Assembly (NCBI RefSeq): GCF_007993755.1
Contig: NZ_CP042467.1
Location: 2,380,001-2,444,000, forward strand
Source of the DNA: Microvenator marinus
GTDB taxonomy: Bacteria; Myxococcota_A; Bradymonadia; Bradymonadales; Bradymonadaceae
Reading direction: 5' to 3'
Length of the DNA: 64,000 bases
The translations under genes were made by a program, and so were the position numbers. The notes under the pieces were generated by a model. It did no database searches. It saw only the letters and a program-made list of their open reading frames with translations, and had not been told where the DNA came from. Below, piece by piece: positions 15,145 through 27,400 of this stretch; the stretch's first letter is position 1; each line of letters starts with the position of its first letter.

Positions 15145-17349
15145 GTAGACGGCCTGTGGGCGAATCTCGTCACAAAGCAAGTTGACCTGCTCGCGGATAG
15201 CGCGCGCTTTCGGCCCGCTGATATAGCCCTGCTCCTGGAACCATCCCGAATCCTCGTGGATGGTATTGAGCGCATAAAGCGTCAGCAGACGCTCGAGCTC
15301 GGCTTTCAGCGCCAAGTCCTCAACGCGGTCCACGGCGCGCGCAAATGCCTCAGAAACCACACGGTCTGTGTACGCATGTGCGGCTGCCACAAGGTGGTCA
15401 GCCATCGAGTCGAACGCATCAAAGGCGTTCATCTTTGCCATTCGACCACGCAGACGATTGACCGCCGAGAACACGAGGTCATCTTCGCGATACTTCAGGG
15501 CCGCCATGAAGAACTCACGACTTCTCAAATGCGTTTGATCGGCTTGCCGGGTCACAACGGGGTTAAGTTGTGAAACTGCGGTTTGCGCCATCTTGCCAAT
15601 AAAACGCGCAACCCCCACCACACGCTCCTCGGCAAACTGGCTCTGGAAATTGGTCAGCAAGGATTTTGCGACCAACAAAGAGAGCACTGTGTTATCGCCC
15701 TCAAAGGTAGTGAAGATATCGGAGTCTTCTTTGAGCGACGCGAACCTATTCACGCGAAGATACCCCTGCCCGCCACACGCTTCGCGCGAGGCCTGAATCG
15801 TATCCGTGGCATGCCAGGTAGCGGCCACCTTGATCGCCGCCGCCAGCGCCTCGATTTCACGCTTATCTTCTTTGTCCTGATCCTCAAGGTACTTCTGCAC
15901 CAAATCGTGGCCGGCGAAGGTCATGGCGTAAGTCTTAGCGAGCCTAGGCAGCAGCCGAAGCTTATGAGTCCGGTAATCTAGAATCGGCACTTCGGGGGCG
16001 TTTTCAGGACCAAATTGCCGGCGCTGATCCGAGTATTTGATGGCGATATCCAACGCGGTTTTGGCCGCGGTATTGCCCGCTGCACCCACTGCAATTCGAC
16101 CCCCGACAAGGGTGCCAATCATGGTGAAGAAGCGCCTTCCTGGGCTTGGAATCTCGGTATGGTAGACGCCCTTATCGTCCACTTGTGCATAGCGGCTGAG
16201 CAAGTTCCCACGGGGCACACGCACCTGGTCAAAGTAGATAATCCCATTATCAACACCATGAAGCCCCATCTTCTCGCCACAATCCTCGATGCGGATACCC
16301 GGCATCGGCTTTCCATTCTCGTCTCGAATCGGTACCAGGAGAGCGTGAACGCCATACGACTCGTCACCGATCTCAAGCTGCGCAAAAACGGTAGCAAGGG
16401 TCCCATGGAGCGCGGCATTCCCGATCCACTCTTTGCGCGCCTCACGCCGCGGTGTGTTGACGATAAAGGAATCAGTCTCCGGCTCGTATCGCGCCGTGGT
16501 CTCCAGGTCGCGCACGTTTGAGCCGTGCCCGAGCTCGCTCATCGCGAAACATCCTAGAAGCCGCCCAGCCGCCACATCAGGCAAGTATTGCTGGCGTTGC
16601 TCCGGGCTTCCCAAGTGGTAGATGCTTCCGCCAAAGAGCCCGAATTGAACTCCAAACTTGACCACGAGCGAGAGGTCAAAGCTCGCGAGCGTTTCGAAAA
16701 TCGTGACAAAAGCCCCCATATCGCTCTCGGAGGTCACGCCTGGGTATGCGTAGGTTCCAAGGCCATGACCCGCGATTTCTTTGAGCCATTCCAAGACCTG
16801 CTCCCGCGCCTGGGGCGTGGACTTTGTGTAGTCGTAGGTAAATGACTCGCCTTGAAGAAAAGAGAGCACTTCGTGCTTGAGCTCAGCGTAGGGTCCGTCC
16901 AAGACCGTCTTCATGGCCTTCACATCAAAATTCGCGGATTCGCCCGAACGCTCGCGGTCATGACGCGCATCTTGGATGATGTCCGCCACAGAGTCGCCGG
17001 CCAGCCCAAGAGATACCTCCAGTTCGGCGAGTCCGGCTTTCGAATAATCATCCCCAGCCAGGGCTGCCCCTAGCTCGGCGAGCCCCAACCGCTCGGCATT
17101 GGAGAGTGATTTCGAGCGCGCCTTAAGTTCGCGCGCCAACTTCAAAAGCTGAGACGTGCTTGGAGGATCCTGAGGATTGAGCCATGTTTCCAAAATCGCG
17201 CGATCATTCTCTGGCAAGAGCTTAGCCTTCGACTTGATCTGAGCGATTTCGTCGTCGCTCAGCTCCCCATCGGCCCAGGCCACGTAGAGCATGGGCATCC
17301 AGGCCGTCAGGTACTTGCTCGAGAAAATCGCGTCCAAACTCTCAGTCAT
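15118..17349 (-). CDS. Acyl-CoA oxidase with N-terminal TerB-like domain
   Basis: 743 residues. Residues about 10-120 look like a TerB-like helical domain (VAWADGELSDDEIAQI, typical of tellurite-resistance B/DjlA-type modules). From about 145 on it is a full acyl-CoA oxidase/dehydrogenase. It has GCFAMSELGHGSNV for flavin and substrate contacts, CGEKMGLHGVDNG, RRQFGPE and the C-terminal ACOX-type EACGGQGYL. The TFEGDNTVL segment holds the probable catalytic Glu. Such FAD enzymes oxidise acyl-CoA to trans-2-enoyl-CoA; ACOX-type members pass electrons to oxygen and give H2O2. The TerB fusion is unusual in my knowledge. The ATG overlaps the rhomboid stop (ATGA), so it is coupled to that gene. 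Confidence 0.88.
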   Translation of the reverse strand: MTESLDAIFSSKYLTAWMPMLYVAWADGELSDDEIAQIKSKAKLLPENDRAILETWLNPQDPPSTSQLLKLARELKARSKSLSNAERLGLAELGAALAGDDYSKAGLAELEVSLGLAGDSVADIIQDARHDRERSGESANFDVKAMKTVLDGPYAELKHEVLSFLQGESFTYDYTKSTPQAREQVLEWLKEIAGHGLGTYAYPGVTSESDMGAFVTIFETLASFDLSLVVKFGVQFGLFGGSIYHLGSPEQRQQYLPDVAAGRLLGCFAMSELGHGSNVRDLETTARYEPETDSFIVNTPRREARKEWIGNAALHGTLATVFAQLEIGDESYGVHALLVPIRDENGKPMPGIRIEDCGEKMGLHGVDNGIIYFDQVRVPRGNLLSRYAQVDDKGVYHTEIPSPGRRFFTMIGTLVGGRIAVGAAGNTAAKTALDIAIKYSDQRRQFGPENAPEVPILDYRTHKLRLLPRLAKTYAMTFAGHDLVQKYLEDQDKEDKREIEALAAAIKVAATWHATDTIQASREACGGQGYLRVNRFASLKEDSDIFTTFEGDNTVLSLLVAKSLLTNFQSQFAEERVVGVARFIGKMAQTAVSQLNPVVTRQADQTHLRSREFFMAALKYREDDLVFSAVNRLRGRMAKMNAFDAFDSMADHLVAAAHAYTDRVVSEAFARAVDRVEDLALKAELERLLTLYALNTIHEDSGWFQEQGYISGPKARAIREQVNLLCDEIRPQAVYLVDALSPG

Positions 17350-18236
17350 GGCTTCTCCACTAATTCAGGGTAACAGGTCTCGAAGGCGCTCTGGTCTTTG
17401 GTGCACTCGGTAACCTCAGCGGACCATCCAGCCAGCATGTAGACAAGGCTCAAGGCGAGTGCCCCAGACAGAATACTTACGCCGTGATTCTTACGCGGAC
17501 GGTGCCGCGTGTCCAGATATGATCGCATAAAAAGCGCTATAACTCCGCCACTTAAGAAACCGCCTATATGAGCTGCATTGTCAAATGGGATGGCATCTAG
17601 GAACCCGATTCCGATCCCGAGAACGATCCAAGGCATCATGCCAGTGGTGAGCGAGCGCGAAACCCGAGGCGGCAGCTCGCGCCTAAACTTCATTCCAAAG
17701 ACGCCGAGCGCCCCTGCCAGGCCGTAGATCGCACCCGAGGCACCTCCGCTCGGGGCATCGGTGAAATAGACGCTCGCGAAAGCACCCACCAAACCCGAGA
17801 GCATATAGATGATGAAGAGGCGCCGGCTTCCATAGGCCTTTTCCAAAAGGCGACCTAGCGCGAACAACCCCCACATATTGAACAAAATATGCGCGAAGTT
17901 CATATGCACGAACATGCTCGACCAAAGCCGCCACCATTCGCCCTCATGGACGTGTGTGCTGACTTTCATGCCAGTGTAGAAGAGCAACTGCAGCGGTGAG
18001 AATCCTGGAAATGCCGGCGCGATGTTCTCAAAGAGGAAGAGCCCAAAGACAAATGCCGCCACAAAAAGCGCGACATTCACCGCCAGGAGCCACCATACCA
18101 AATGGTCTGGGTGGCCGAGCACTCGCGCGAACACGAGCTCCCTGTGGATCGCGTTGAAATAGTCTTTGGGGTCTTGTGCGGTGGACAAAATAGGGCTCGT
18201 CAAAAGCTCATCAGCCGACGAAGGATAAACACACAA
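17346..18236 (-). CDS. Rhomboid-family intramembrane serine protease
   Basis: About 296 residues with six or more membrane helices. The catalytic dyad is visible: Ser in GGASGAIYGLAGALG (the GxSG motif) and His in AAHIGGFLSGG. The helix 1-2 loop carries WWRLWSSMFVHMNFAHILFNMW, which contains the conserved HxxxN-type motif of bacterial rhomboids (written here in parts: WWRLWSSMF, then VHMNFAHILFNMW). Rhomboids cut membrane segments of other proteins. The start is uncertain: the frame opens at TTG 18236, and a GTG near residue 36 is an alternative. It lies 25 bases downstream of the giant surface-protein frame and overlaps the acyl-CoA oxidase gene, so the giant protein or its sorting tail is a plausible substrate (inference). 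Confidence 0.88.
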   Translation of the reverse strand: MCVYPSSADELLTSPILSTAQDPKDYFNAIHRELVFARVLGHPDHLVWWLLAVNVALFVAAFVFGLFLFENIAPAFPGFSPLQLLFYTGMKVSTHVHEGEWWRLWSSMFVHMNFAHILFNMWGLFALGRLLEKAYGSRRLFIIYMLSGLVGAFASVYFTDAPSGGASGAIYGLAGALGVFGMKFRRELPPRVSRSLTTGMMPWIVLGIGIGFLDAIPFDNAAHIGGFLSGGVIALFMRSYLDTRHRPRKNHGVSILSGALALSLVYMLAGWSAEVTECTKDQSAFETCYPELVEKP

Positions 18237-18261
18237 GTGACCAGCGGCAAGGACTACCGCA

Positions 18262-21200
18262 TCAGTCTTGGAGGAAATCGGTAACGCAATTGACGTATGT
18301 GGTTCCCGTAATCACGGGCTGCGGGTTCACAGCGTTTTGAATGCAGACTCCGAAAGACTCGACCGTATTGTTTGTGATGGTGGGTGCCACGCCGCTCGTA
18401 CCCGTGACGGAGATACCCACCTGTTGACCTACCGCTGCGTCCACCGCACGGATGGTATTGTTTAACGCTGAGATCACACCAGGGGAGTCAATTCTGAGGG
18501 TCGTGTATTGCGTAAAGCTAGCAAAATCGAATTCCAAGGTAGAGTTCTGAACCGTGCCGAACGAATTCTCGAAGAAGGAAATTCTCATGTTGCGCAAGCT
18601 CACACCATCTGCGGCGAGTTGGGTGGTATCCCGCATATAGAAGTTCCTGAAAGTCCCGGAGGAATTTCTAAACGCGGTGCCTGGTACGAGGGTGGCACTC
18701 ACAGTATTTCGGAAGTCAAAATCGCCCGTAGCCAGCCACTCGGTTTGGTGGTCTGACTCGAAGAAATCGAAGACATAGGTGCCACTAGAGATGAAACCAG
18801 GACGAAGATAGAAGCCCTGGCCTAGCTCCGAGTTCCAATTGTTGTTGGTCGTCGTGAACGTATGACCGTCGAGAAACGCCTGGAACGCAAAGTTTCCGGC
18901 GATATCGCCGCTCTGAATCTGGATATCCAGGTTTCGATAATCGAGGCTTAGCCCGGTTTCATTGGTCTCGGTCCAGATCACCGTGGAGGTCAGCGCGGGA
19001 TCGTTGTCGATGATGGTGACGCCGTCAAAGATAAGATCGGCATTACGCCTCATATCGGTAAATCGCGTGTAGTTTTCCCAGACGCCACCGGTGATTGTCG
19101 CCGCGGCGAGACGCTCCATCAGCACGCCATAGCTCAGGTCGCTTCCATCGAGGTTCGTCACTGTTGAAAGTGAGTTGTCGCCCCAGAGATGCAGCCCCCC
19201 GATATTGCGAGCGCTATTCCCGATCATGGTTGAGTTTTGCAGCGTGAGCGTGGAGTTGTGTCCGATCGAAACGTAGTTTCGTCCGACGGCGTCCGCTGAG
19301 ACCTGGAACGTCGCGCCATCAATAGTTGCACCTCCGCCATTAATCGGCGCAACGGTAATATTCTCAAGCAGAGTGCCCGTCTCAATCACGACGCTCGCGT
19401 TTGTTGTGGTGGGACGAACGAGGCGCACCTGGGTCGGCTCGCCCCTTAAAGTCACTCCGGACGCAATGGTGAGCTCGGAGCCGGCTGCGACCTCAATATC
19501 TCGGTCGTAGAGCGTGAAGGTGGACTGCCCTCCCAAAGGCGCAATGATCGCGGTGGCCGCATTGAGCGGCCCTCGGATCACAACGCCCCTTCCCTGCTCG
19601 CCGTTTGTATAAGTGAGGTTTGAGACGGTAGATGGAGTGGCATCAAAGTCGTTCGGCGTCAGAGCGAGTGGAATATCTTCCGGGCCAAACGTGAAAGAAG
19701 CGCTCAAGAGATTTAAGTGCGAGTTCGCTCCGGCATCCAACATGATGATGCCGTAAACGACCCGCTCAGACTTATCATCCACAAAGGAGTTGCCGCTTAG
19801 AGGGTCGAGTTTGGCGTCTTGCTGAGCCACGATACCCGCGTTGGAATCCTCAAAAAGAGACCCACTTATGCTCAGGGTTGCCGTGTTGGTCGCGTGTGCA
19901 CCCCACTCCAAACTACGGAATGTGGAATTCGCCACCGTGACGGTTGAGCTACCTTGTGCCGAGACCCCTCGGTGCAGCCTTTGATTGGGGTTCGAGAGCT
20001 CAGCAAGCGACTCAAAACTCGACCCTGTGATGCTGACCACCGCACTATTTGTAGCCGTGACCAGAGCGTCGTTCTGAGTGATGCGATTCACACTCATGAC
20101 CACGTTTTCGAGCGAGCCCTGGTTTCGGATCACCATCCTCAGACCTTCAAAGACAGTTGAACTGGCATCGAGAAGCGCCCCTGAGGTTGCCTCGATGTAC
20201 CAATTGACGTCCGGGCGAGTTGAGATGATGGAGGTGTTGGGAACAAAGGTGATCGAACCGCCGAGTTGCCGAATGTTCCCGGATACGTAGATATCTGTAG
20301 CTCCCGGCAGTCGAGCGGGGTCAATCGTATTGTCCGAACCATTGCCAGTCCCGTCCAAGAGCCATTGGCGCTCAAGGGTAAGCCCGTTGAACGTCGTGCC
20401 CGTGAAGATGGAGCCAGTAGTGGCCGAGAAGTTGTCGGGATTGAGGTAGACACCCGAGTCTAGCGAGGTCCCAGAGATAGCCGTGTTCAAAATGTTTGCG
20501 GTACTTGTTGCCCGGTAATCGTAGAATCTCATGGCGGAGCCTACGTGGCCGGCGTCCGTGAGGTCGATGGTGTTTGCGTCGGCCTCAATGCTTGCAAACC
20601 TCCAAACGTCGAGCCCTAAATCAGCGTCAAACACTTCGTTGCCGTAGACCTCTGCACTTCCATCCACACGAATGGCCGTCGAGGTGTACTCGAACCGATT
20701 GTCCACGAGCATGACGTTTGGCCCAACAACCCTGACCCCATCTTGAACACGTGGCACCAAGTTTCGACCCACAAAATAGTTATCCGCAACCCAGCCGCCG
20801 TTGGCGATATCCAAAAGAATTCTGGTGCGGGTATCGGTGCTTTCAAATCGTGTGAACTCAGCAAATACCGAACGGACATCAAACGCGAGATTTGTAACTC
20901 GACCGCTTCGAATCACGACGTCTGCGCTCGTGATCGAAAGCAAAGAGCGGGTCCCGTCGTCGCTGCCTACAAGGGTTGTGCCTTCGAACCAGGTCTTTGA
21001 GCCTGGCTCAAGCCGATATCCAAGCCCCTCGAGCTGCGCAGCTCCGACATCAAAGGTCTGACCGATCGCGATTTGAAGCCGGTTTCCGTTGCTGAGCGGC
21101 GAGCGAACGCGAGCCCCATCGTCAACCCTCAAGTACCCGGTGGACACGATATCTCCGTCCACCACATATTCACCTTGCGGAAGGAGGACGTTGGTCAGGG

Positions 21201-24200
21201 TTCCCATCAAGACCACGGGCGCGTCTGGGTCGGCGGAGGGGGTTGCGCGGCACAAGACGAGGCCCTCGTAACAAACTTCGTTACCGGTGGCGCTAGCGCC
21301 CACGGCGCAGGTTTGCGCGGGGTCTGTGCCCTCGTCAATCTCACCATCACAATCGTCATCGAGACCGTTGCAGACCTCAGCGCTGGTGTTCTGTGGGTCG
21401 CACGTTGCTGGCGCGGGCTCGCACCGATGAGTGGACGACGCACAAATCTCACCTGCGGCACAGGTGGTTGGATCGCCAAGTCGGCACCCGGAAGCGCACC
21501 TCCCAAAGCCGTCACAATATTCGCCGGTAGCGCATTCCGTGTCGGCCGCACATTCGGGCGGCGTGGGCTCGCAAGTGCGACCAGCCGAGCACTCAAAACG
21601 AGGCGGGCAGTTATCCGGCGCCTGCCGGCAGCCCGCTTCACAATAGCCTGAGGCACTGCAGAACGAATCAAACGCGCATTCAGCGTCCGTGGTGCAATCA
21701 AGACTTCGGGCTTCGCATCGCCGCAAGCTAGGGCTGCAAAGTGCGCCGGATCCACAGCTATCGGGGCTCGTGCGGCACCCGACTCTGCAGAAACCATTCG
21801 GATCGCAGTACTCGTCAGCCAAACACGCCGTGTTATCCGTGCACTCGGTCGGAACCACGATACATCCGCCTTGGATGGTGTCGCAGATTTGCCCGCCGGG
21901 GCATGGAGTGGCCGGATCGCGACAATCATCGGTCTCAAAAAAGACCTGGATATCGCGCAGTACGGGCTTGTTCTGAGCATTCGTGGACGTGAGCTCGAAC
22001 TCCATCTCCAGGTATCTCAAGTCGGGAGGCAATAAGTTGAAGAGGTCCACAGGCGAGCTCGGGTAGTAGACTGTCCAGGGCTCCTGCTCGAGTTGGGTAC
22101 GGTCCGCACTAGCGCGCACACGCACCTCGACATTAGCGCCAGCTGGCTCAAATGCAGTCCAGGTCAGGGCACGGAATCGCACCTCTTGTCCCGCATCGAA
22201 GATATGCCGCCATGTCCCTTCATTCGCCGTATAGTTCAGGAGCTGAAAGCCGGTGTTATCGCTGTACGAATAAGGACTTACACCCTGAGACGGGTTGTCG
22301 TAGCGGACGATGCTATAGCTCCCGAGCGCAAGTCCGTCCGGTCGCATCTTGATAAGACCGCTGGAGCCGCGTGCGATTCCCCAGAGATTTCCGTCGCTAT
22401 CAATGGTGACGCCGCGGGCGGTACTTTGGTCCATGAGTCCCGTGGCGGCATTTCTAATTGAGAAAATCTCCCACTCTTGAGTACTTGGGCGGAACTTCCC
22501 GATCGAGCTCGAGTTGTAGCCCGCGGCGTAGACCGAGCCATCGAGACCTACAACCATACCGGTGGTCAGGCTGAACGGCTGGGCTCCTGGGTAGATATGA
22601 CGCGTCCACGTACTCGTGTCCGGGTCGAGGTGCCAGATTCCATTCGAGTAATCGGCAAACCAGACGTCATCGTTACCATCCACGGCAAGGCCGTAGCGCG
22701 TGCCGCTCGGCCCACAATGTGTCTGGGTGACAGTGGCCGTTTGAGTGTCCACTTCGACCGAGCAATTGCTTGTAAAACCGCTTGTGAAGAGGCGCCCCTG
22801 GCTGTCGATGACCACGCCGTAGACCGCTTGATTGACCGGGACGACGTTGAGTACGTTGCAATCCGTGTCCACCTGAACAACCTCGCGGGCTTGCCACGTC
22901 CCGAACCACGCGTGATTATCGGAATCCACAGCCACACCGCGGACAAGGTCGGTGGAGCTTCCTAGACGAACCTGACATTTCAGACACTCATCAGCAAAGA
23001 CATCGTCCGGTCCGTTCACGACTTCACCGCCGGTAATCCGTCCATCACCGTTCAAATCGCGTGAGGTCTGAATGACGCCGTCATTGTTACGATCGATGCA
23101 ATCCGCCGGATTCGCGATGATGTAGGAGGCGAGCCCATCTCCACGGTGGGCGACCCACGCGTTACCCACCAAATCCACGGATGTCCTCGAAGGGTCATTG
23201 CCGATCCACATTCGAGCCTCTTCGCGGCCGGTTCGGGTATTCCATCGAGACGCGGTGTTTTCGGCGCTATTCGGAACCCAGATAGAGTTTCGGCTCACAG
23301 AACCTTGACCGAGCGTCACACCACCGTCTGGAGCCGGGGCTACCGTGGGATCTGAGAACCCGCTTTCACCTGGGAAAATCTGTGATTCTCCGCACGGTCC
23401 GCACGTTCCACATCGGTTGAGGGCGCCTTCGTCCACGTCTCCGTCACAGTCGTCATCCACACCATTGCAAATCTCGCGCGGCGCGCTGCCACACGTCCCG
23501 CACGAATTCAGAAGGGTCTCGTCGGTCTGGCCATCACAATCATTATCGATGTCGTCGCAGACTTCTTCGGCTGGAAGAATCTGGTTTTCGCAACCGCTCC
23601 ATTCACCAGCCACACAGGTTTGTGCTCCGGCACGGCACATGCCAACATTTTGCGTATTTTGCGGACCTTCGTAGCACGGTCGAGTTTGGCCTTCTACACA
23701 GGTATCCTCACCACAAGCGCCTTCGTCGATGACGCCGTCACAATCGTCATCGAGGCCGTTACAAGCCTCTACGGGTGGCGCTCCGCAAGTTCCGCAGGCA
23801 TTGAGCACACCATCGTCAACGATTCCATCGCAGTTGTCGTCTAGTCCGTTGCATGTCTCAGATGGCGTTGGTCCGCACGTGCCGCAGGCGTTCAAGAGCT
23901 CTTCATCCACGTCGCCGTCGCAATCGTCGTCGATGCCGTTGCAGGATTCCGTAACGCCTGGGTTTTGCTCAGCATTTTGGTCATTGCAGTCGGGACCAAG
24001 GCAGGCTCGGCCTGCGCCATATCCGTCACCGTCTTGGTCTACGCAGATATTGGAGGGCACGCAAGCACTTGCACCACCGGGGAAACGCTCACACGTCCAG
24101 CCCTCGTCGCAAGCGAGCAGGTCACATTCTCGTGTACACACGCTGTACTCTGGCCCTTGAAGACAGATGCCGCTGAGGCAATCGTCGTCTGCCTCACAGA

Positions 24201-24431
24201 CTTCACCGATCGTGCCGTTGCTTCCCTGATCGGGGCTCATATCGGGTTCGGAATCAGGACCAGAGTCCTCATTGACTCCTTGGTCTGCCTGGTTGTTGGT
24301 GGTCTGGTCCGGGCTCATGTCCGCCATATCTGGGGTCTGCATATTGTTGCTGGGCGTTGATGTAGTGTCATCTCCGCAACCCACCATGAAGGCCAAGACC
24401 ACACACGGAATCAACTTCTTGAGGCGCTCAC
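18262..24431 (-). other. Second half of the giant frame: lipoprotein-like surface protein
   Basis: Approximate residues of the giant frame. 3093-3105: hydrophobic signal with MVGC lipobox. 3106-3170: Asp/Asn/Pro linker (PDMADMSPDQ). 3204-3431: MopE-like repeats, five CNGxDDDCDG-type units separated by ACGTCG. 3454-3788: NHL/streptogramin-lyase-like propeller (HAWFGTWQ, VWFADYSNG, NLWGIARG). 3788-3917: a beta domain (LRYLEMEFELTS). 3921-4091: Cys-rich units of about 40 residues (ADEYCDPNGFCRVGC, DSFCSASGYCEAGC, TGEYCDGFGRCASGC). 4101-4131: one more CNGLDDDCDGEIDEG. 4164-5142: parallel beta-helix repeats (GTTFNGLTLE, SISGSLFEDSNAGI, NNTVESFG). A ribosome site AGGAAG (24439-24444) and a GTG (24431-24429) lie at its front, one base out of frame. 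Confidence 0.65.
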
Positions 24432-27400
24432 GGATTTTCTTCCTACGAGGACGGAGCCCTTGTAGACAGATGAGCAAAAGGAGCAGCGCGCCTGGCTCTG
24501 GACCCGACCCCGACGAGGCGCACCCGCAGCCATCGTCCACCCCATCAGGCCTGTCGATCCCCGAGTTGGTCTCATTGTTGGTCCCAGGCTGATTGTTGGT
24601 CCCAGGCTGATTATTGGTCCCGGGCGGGTTGTTGTCCGGATTTGGGTTATTCGTCCCAGGCGTCTCTTCCTCAGCTTCTACGAGCCTCAAGACCCCAAAG
24701 TCTTGGACTTCAAACGGCTCGTTTACACCCTCGGCCCACATCCAAAGCTGGCGAGGACTCTGAGGTTCAATTGCGTCTCGCATCGTGGCGATGAGCCCGA
24801 ACTCTTTGCCGAGCTCAAGCCCGTCCACTTCTTCGGAGTCGAGCGTCCAACGGAGCACTGATGTTGCGCCCTCAATCCGGAATCCGATCTCACCAATATC
24901 GGCAAACTCGCTATCTGGAGTCCGTTCCACACGGCCAAGCACCTCACCATCTGAAGCCAAGATAAGCTGCAGCGCGTCTCCAGCCTCCTCGGAGTTATCT
25001 TCGACCACAAGCTCGATCACGAGCTGGCGAATACTCCAAGACGCTCTCACGAGGCCGCCGATCAAGGGACCACCGGAAACATATCCAAGCGGTTGGAATT
25101 CAAGCCGGCTTGTCGGACCAACCAAATGCTCAAGCTCTTCGACCTCAGGCGCCAAGAGCTCAAGGTCTCGCCAAAGCGTAACGGCGGCTTGAGCCAAGAG
25201 CGCCCCGTCTGCTCGCATCTCCAAGAGGTACATACCCGGCGGCAGGCCGATGGTCTCAACGGCCAGAGTGCCGCTTTCGGTGGACTGTGCAGCCACATCG
25301 ACCGCGCCTTCATAGAAGGGCTGCGCCAGTCCACGAGCCTGAATGGTGACCTCGGCCGACTCATCAATCTCGCCCGGATTCGCAAGCTCCCACTCAAGAT
25401 TAATTGCATCTTCCACACGTACACGAGGCTCGACCACCTCTAGAACGCCGGTCAGCCTCGTGCCGATCATAAAGGAATCTTGGTCTGTCAAAAGCCTTGT
25501 GTTGCCTGCAGATACGGTTGAGACCACCTCACAGCGTCCCTTCACGTCTCCTTGCAAGGTCCAGAGAAGAAGCTCAGTTTGTGCGGAAGCTGGCTGCACG
25601 GGGTCGAACACAAAATCGGCCTCGAACTCCGGTGGCGCAACCTCGTTGCACTCCACATAGGTCCTGACGCTCAGCGCCCCAAGGCCCTGAAGTGCACTCA
25701 AATTGGTCACGCGGTGCGAAATGCCCACAATATCTCTCGATGCGTAGACAGCTTGGGTTGCGGACACATCAAAGAGAAGCGCATTCGCCGCCACCGTGTC
25801 CGATGTCAGCGGATTGCAGTCATCGTCCACAAAATTCCCCGGAATCTCGGGACTAGCCGGATTGACCAAAGGATCTTGGTCATCACAATCTTGAAGCGTG
25901 CAGAAGCCATCCTGGTCTTCGTCGGCATCACAAACCACCTGCGCTGGCTCCACGTCTACGACCCAGCTCTGTACGGCTGAAGCTCCGCCCTCGTCCTCGA
26001 CGGCAATCACGAACGACGCCTGCCCCTGCCCTTGAGGAGTCCAACGCACGAGACCATTCGCGCCGACGTTAGCACCCGCGGGACCACTCACCAGACCAAA
26101 TCTCAGGGACGTGCCCTCAGGGTCTGTGGCTTGGGCTTGATATTCATAAACGTTGCCAACGCCAGCATCTGTGAGGGGAATCGAGATAATCTCGGGCGGG
26201 AGGTTCACGCAGTTCGAAGAGATCAGTCCTTGGGGACCTTCACTGAACTCCAGCAGCTCACCGCTCGCGTCCACGAGCCTCAAGATCCAGGAACGCCCTT
26301 CCCCTTCAACTACCTGGCTGGAACCGCTGAGCCCCACGTCCTCAAAGGCTCCAGGCTCAAGGTCTTGGGACAATTCCACCTGGCCAAGAACGTTGGTTCC
26401 ACCAGCGTGAATCTCTACGAGTTCCACTCTTGTGTAGCGCGAAAGATCGGCACTTCCGGCACTTCCAATGCGTGCGCTTGCGGAAACCGCAGTGGAGCAC
26501 GAGTCAGTGTCAAAATTCACCCTATCTAAAACAGCTTTAGCCGCTTTGGGTTCGGACCCAAACGCCCTCAGGAATTCGCCCTGATCAAAGTAGCGATCGC
26601 CACCGCCAAAGAGCTGCACCATGACCGGAGAAGACGCCAAAATCTCAACGACCTGAGAGTCTGGAAGAATGAGCTTAGAGAAGGGCTCGAGCGCGCTCGA
26701 AACCGCATCAACACTCACGCTCACGCTTCGTGGACCGTTTAGAATCACGCTATCGCCGCCATCGTTTTGGAGCGTTGGGATCACAAAATACTGCCCTAGC
26801 CTTCCTGCGGTTTGCGTGATGTCCTCCCCCATAAAGTCTACAGACGACGCACCCGCTCTGGACATGTCGCCGGCGAGCAAAGACACGGGTCCTGTGGCGC
26901 TGAGGTGGAGGCCGTTGAGATTGCCGAAACCGGTCTGGAAGAAGATTTCTCCGGCATTTATCGTGCCGGAGACGAGCTGGCTCGAATCTTCACGACGAAT
27001 GGAGAAATCCACGTCGTCGTAGGCCATAATCGCCACCGAACCGCCATTGGGGCCTCGCGCACGTATATTGAATCTGAACTCGGTGCCCACATCGCCCGCG
27101 GCAGCAAGCTCCCGCGCAGCGGGTGGTACAGCAGACATTCCCGTGACTGACGCCGAGTGCACCACCACGTCTGCCGTGGACACGAGCTTGTAGATGGTCT
27201 CCTGGTTCAGTCCTTGAGGCTCCCATGCCTGCCCCTTGAGCAGTCCGAGCATTCCCAACGAAGTCCCGAACTCGTCTTCGAGCTGAACCGCCGTATCCTC
27301 AAGGGCCACGACGATGACGCGGTTGTTCACGGTCAGGGTCGGGGTCCAGATCAGGAATTCTCGGCCGACTCGGTTTCCTTCGACATCCTGGTGGTAGAAA

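Noticed and set aside
24429-24431. Separate gene starting at GTG 24431
   Set aside because: As the sequence stands this frame stops after six codons (TGA); it works only if one base is missing, so it is given as a finding and not as a gene.
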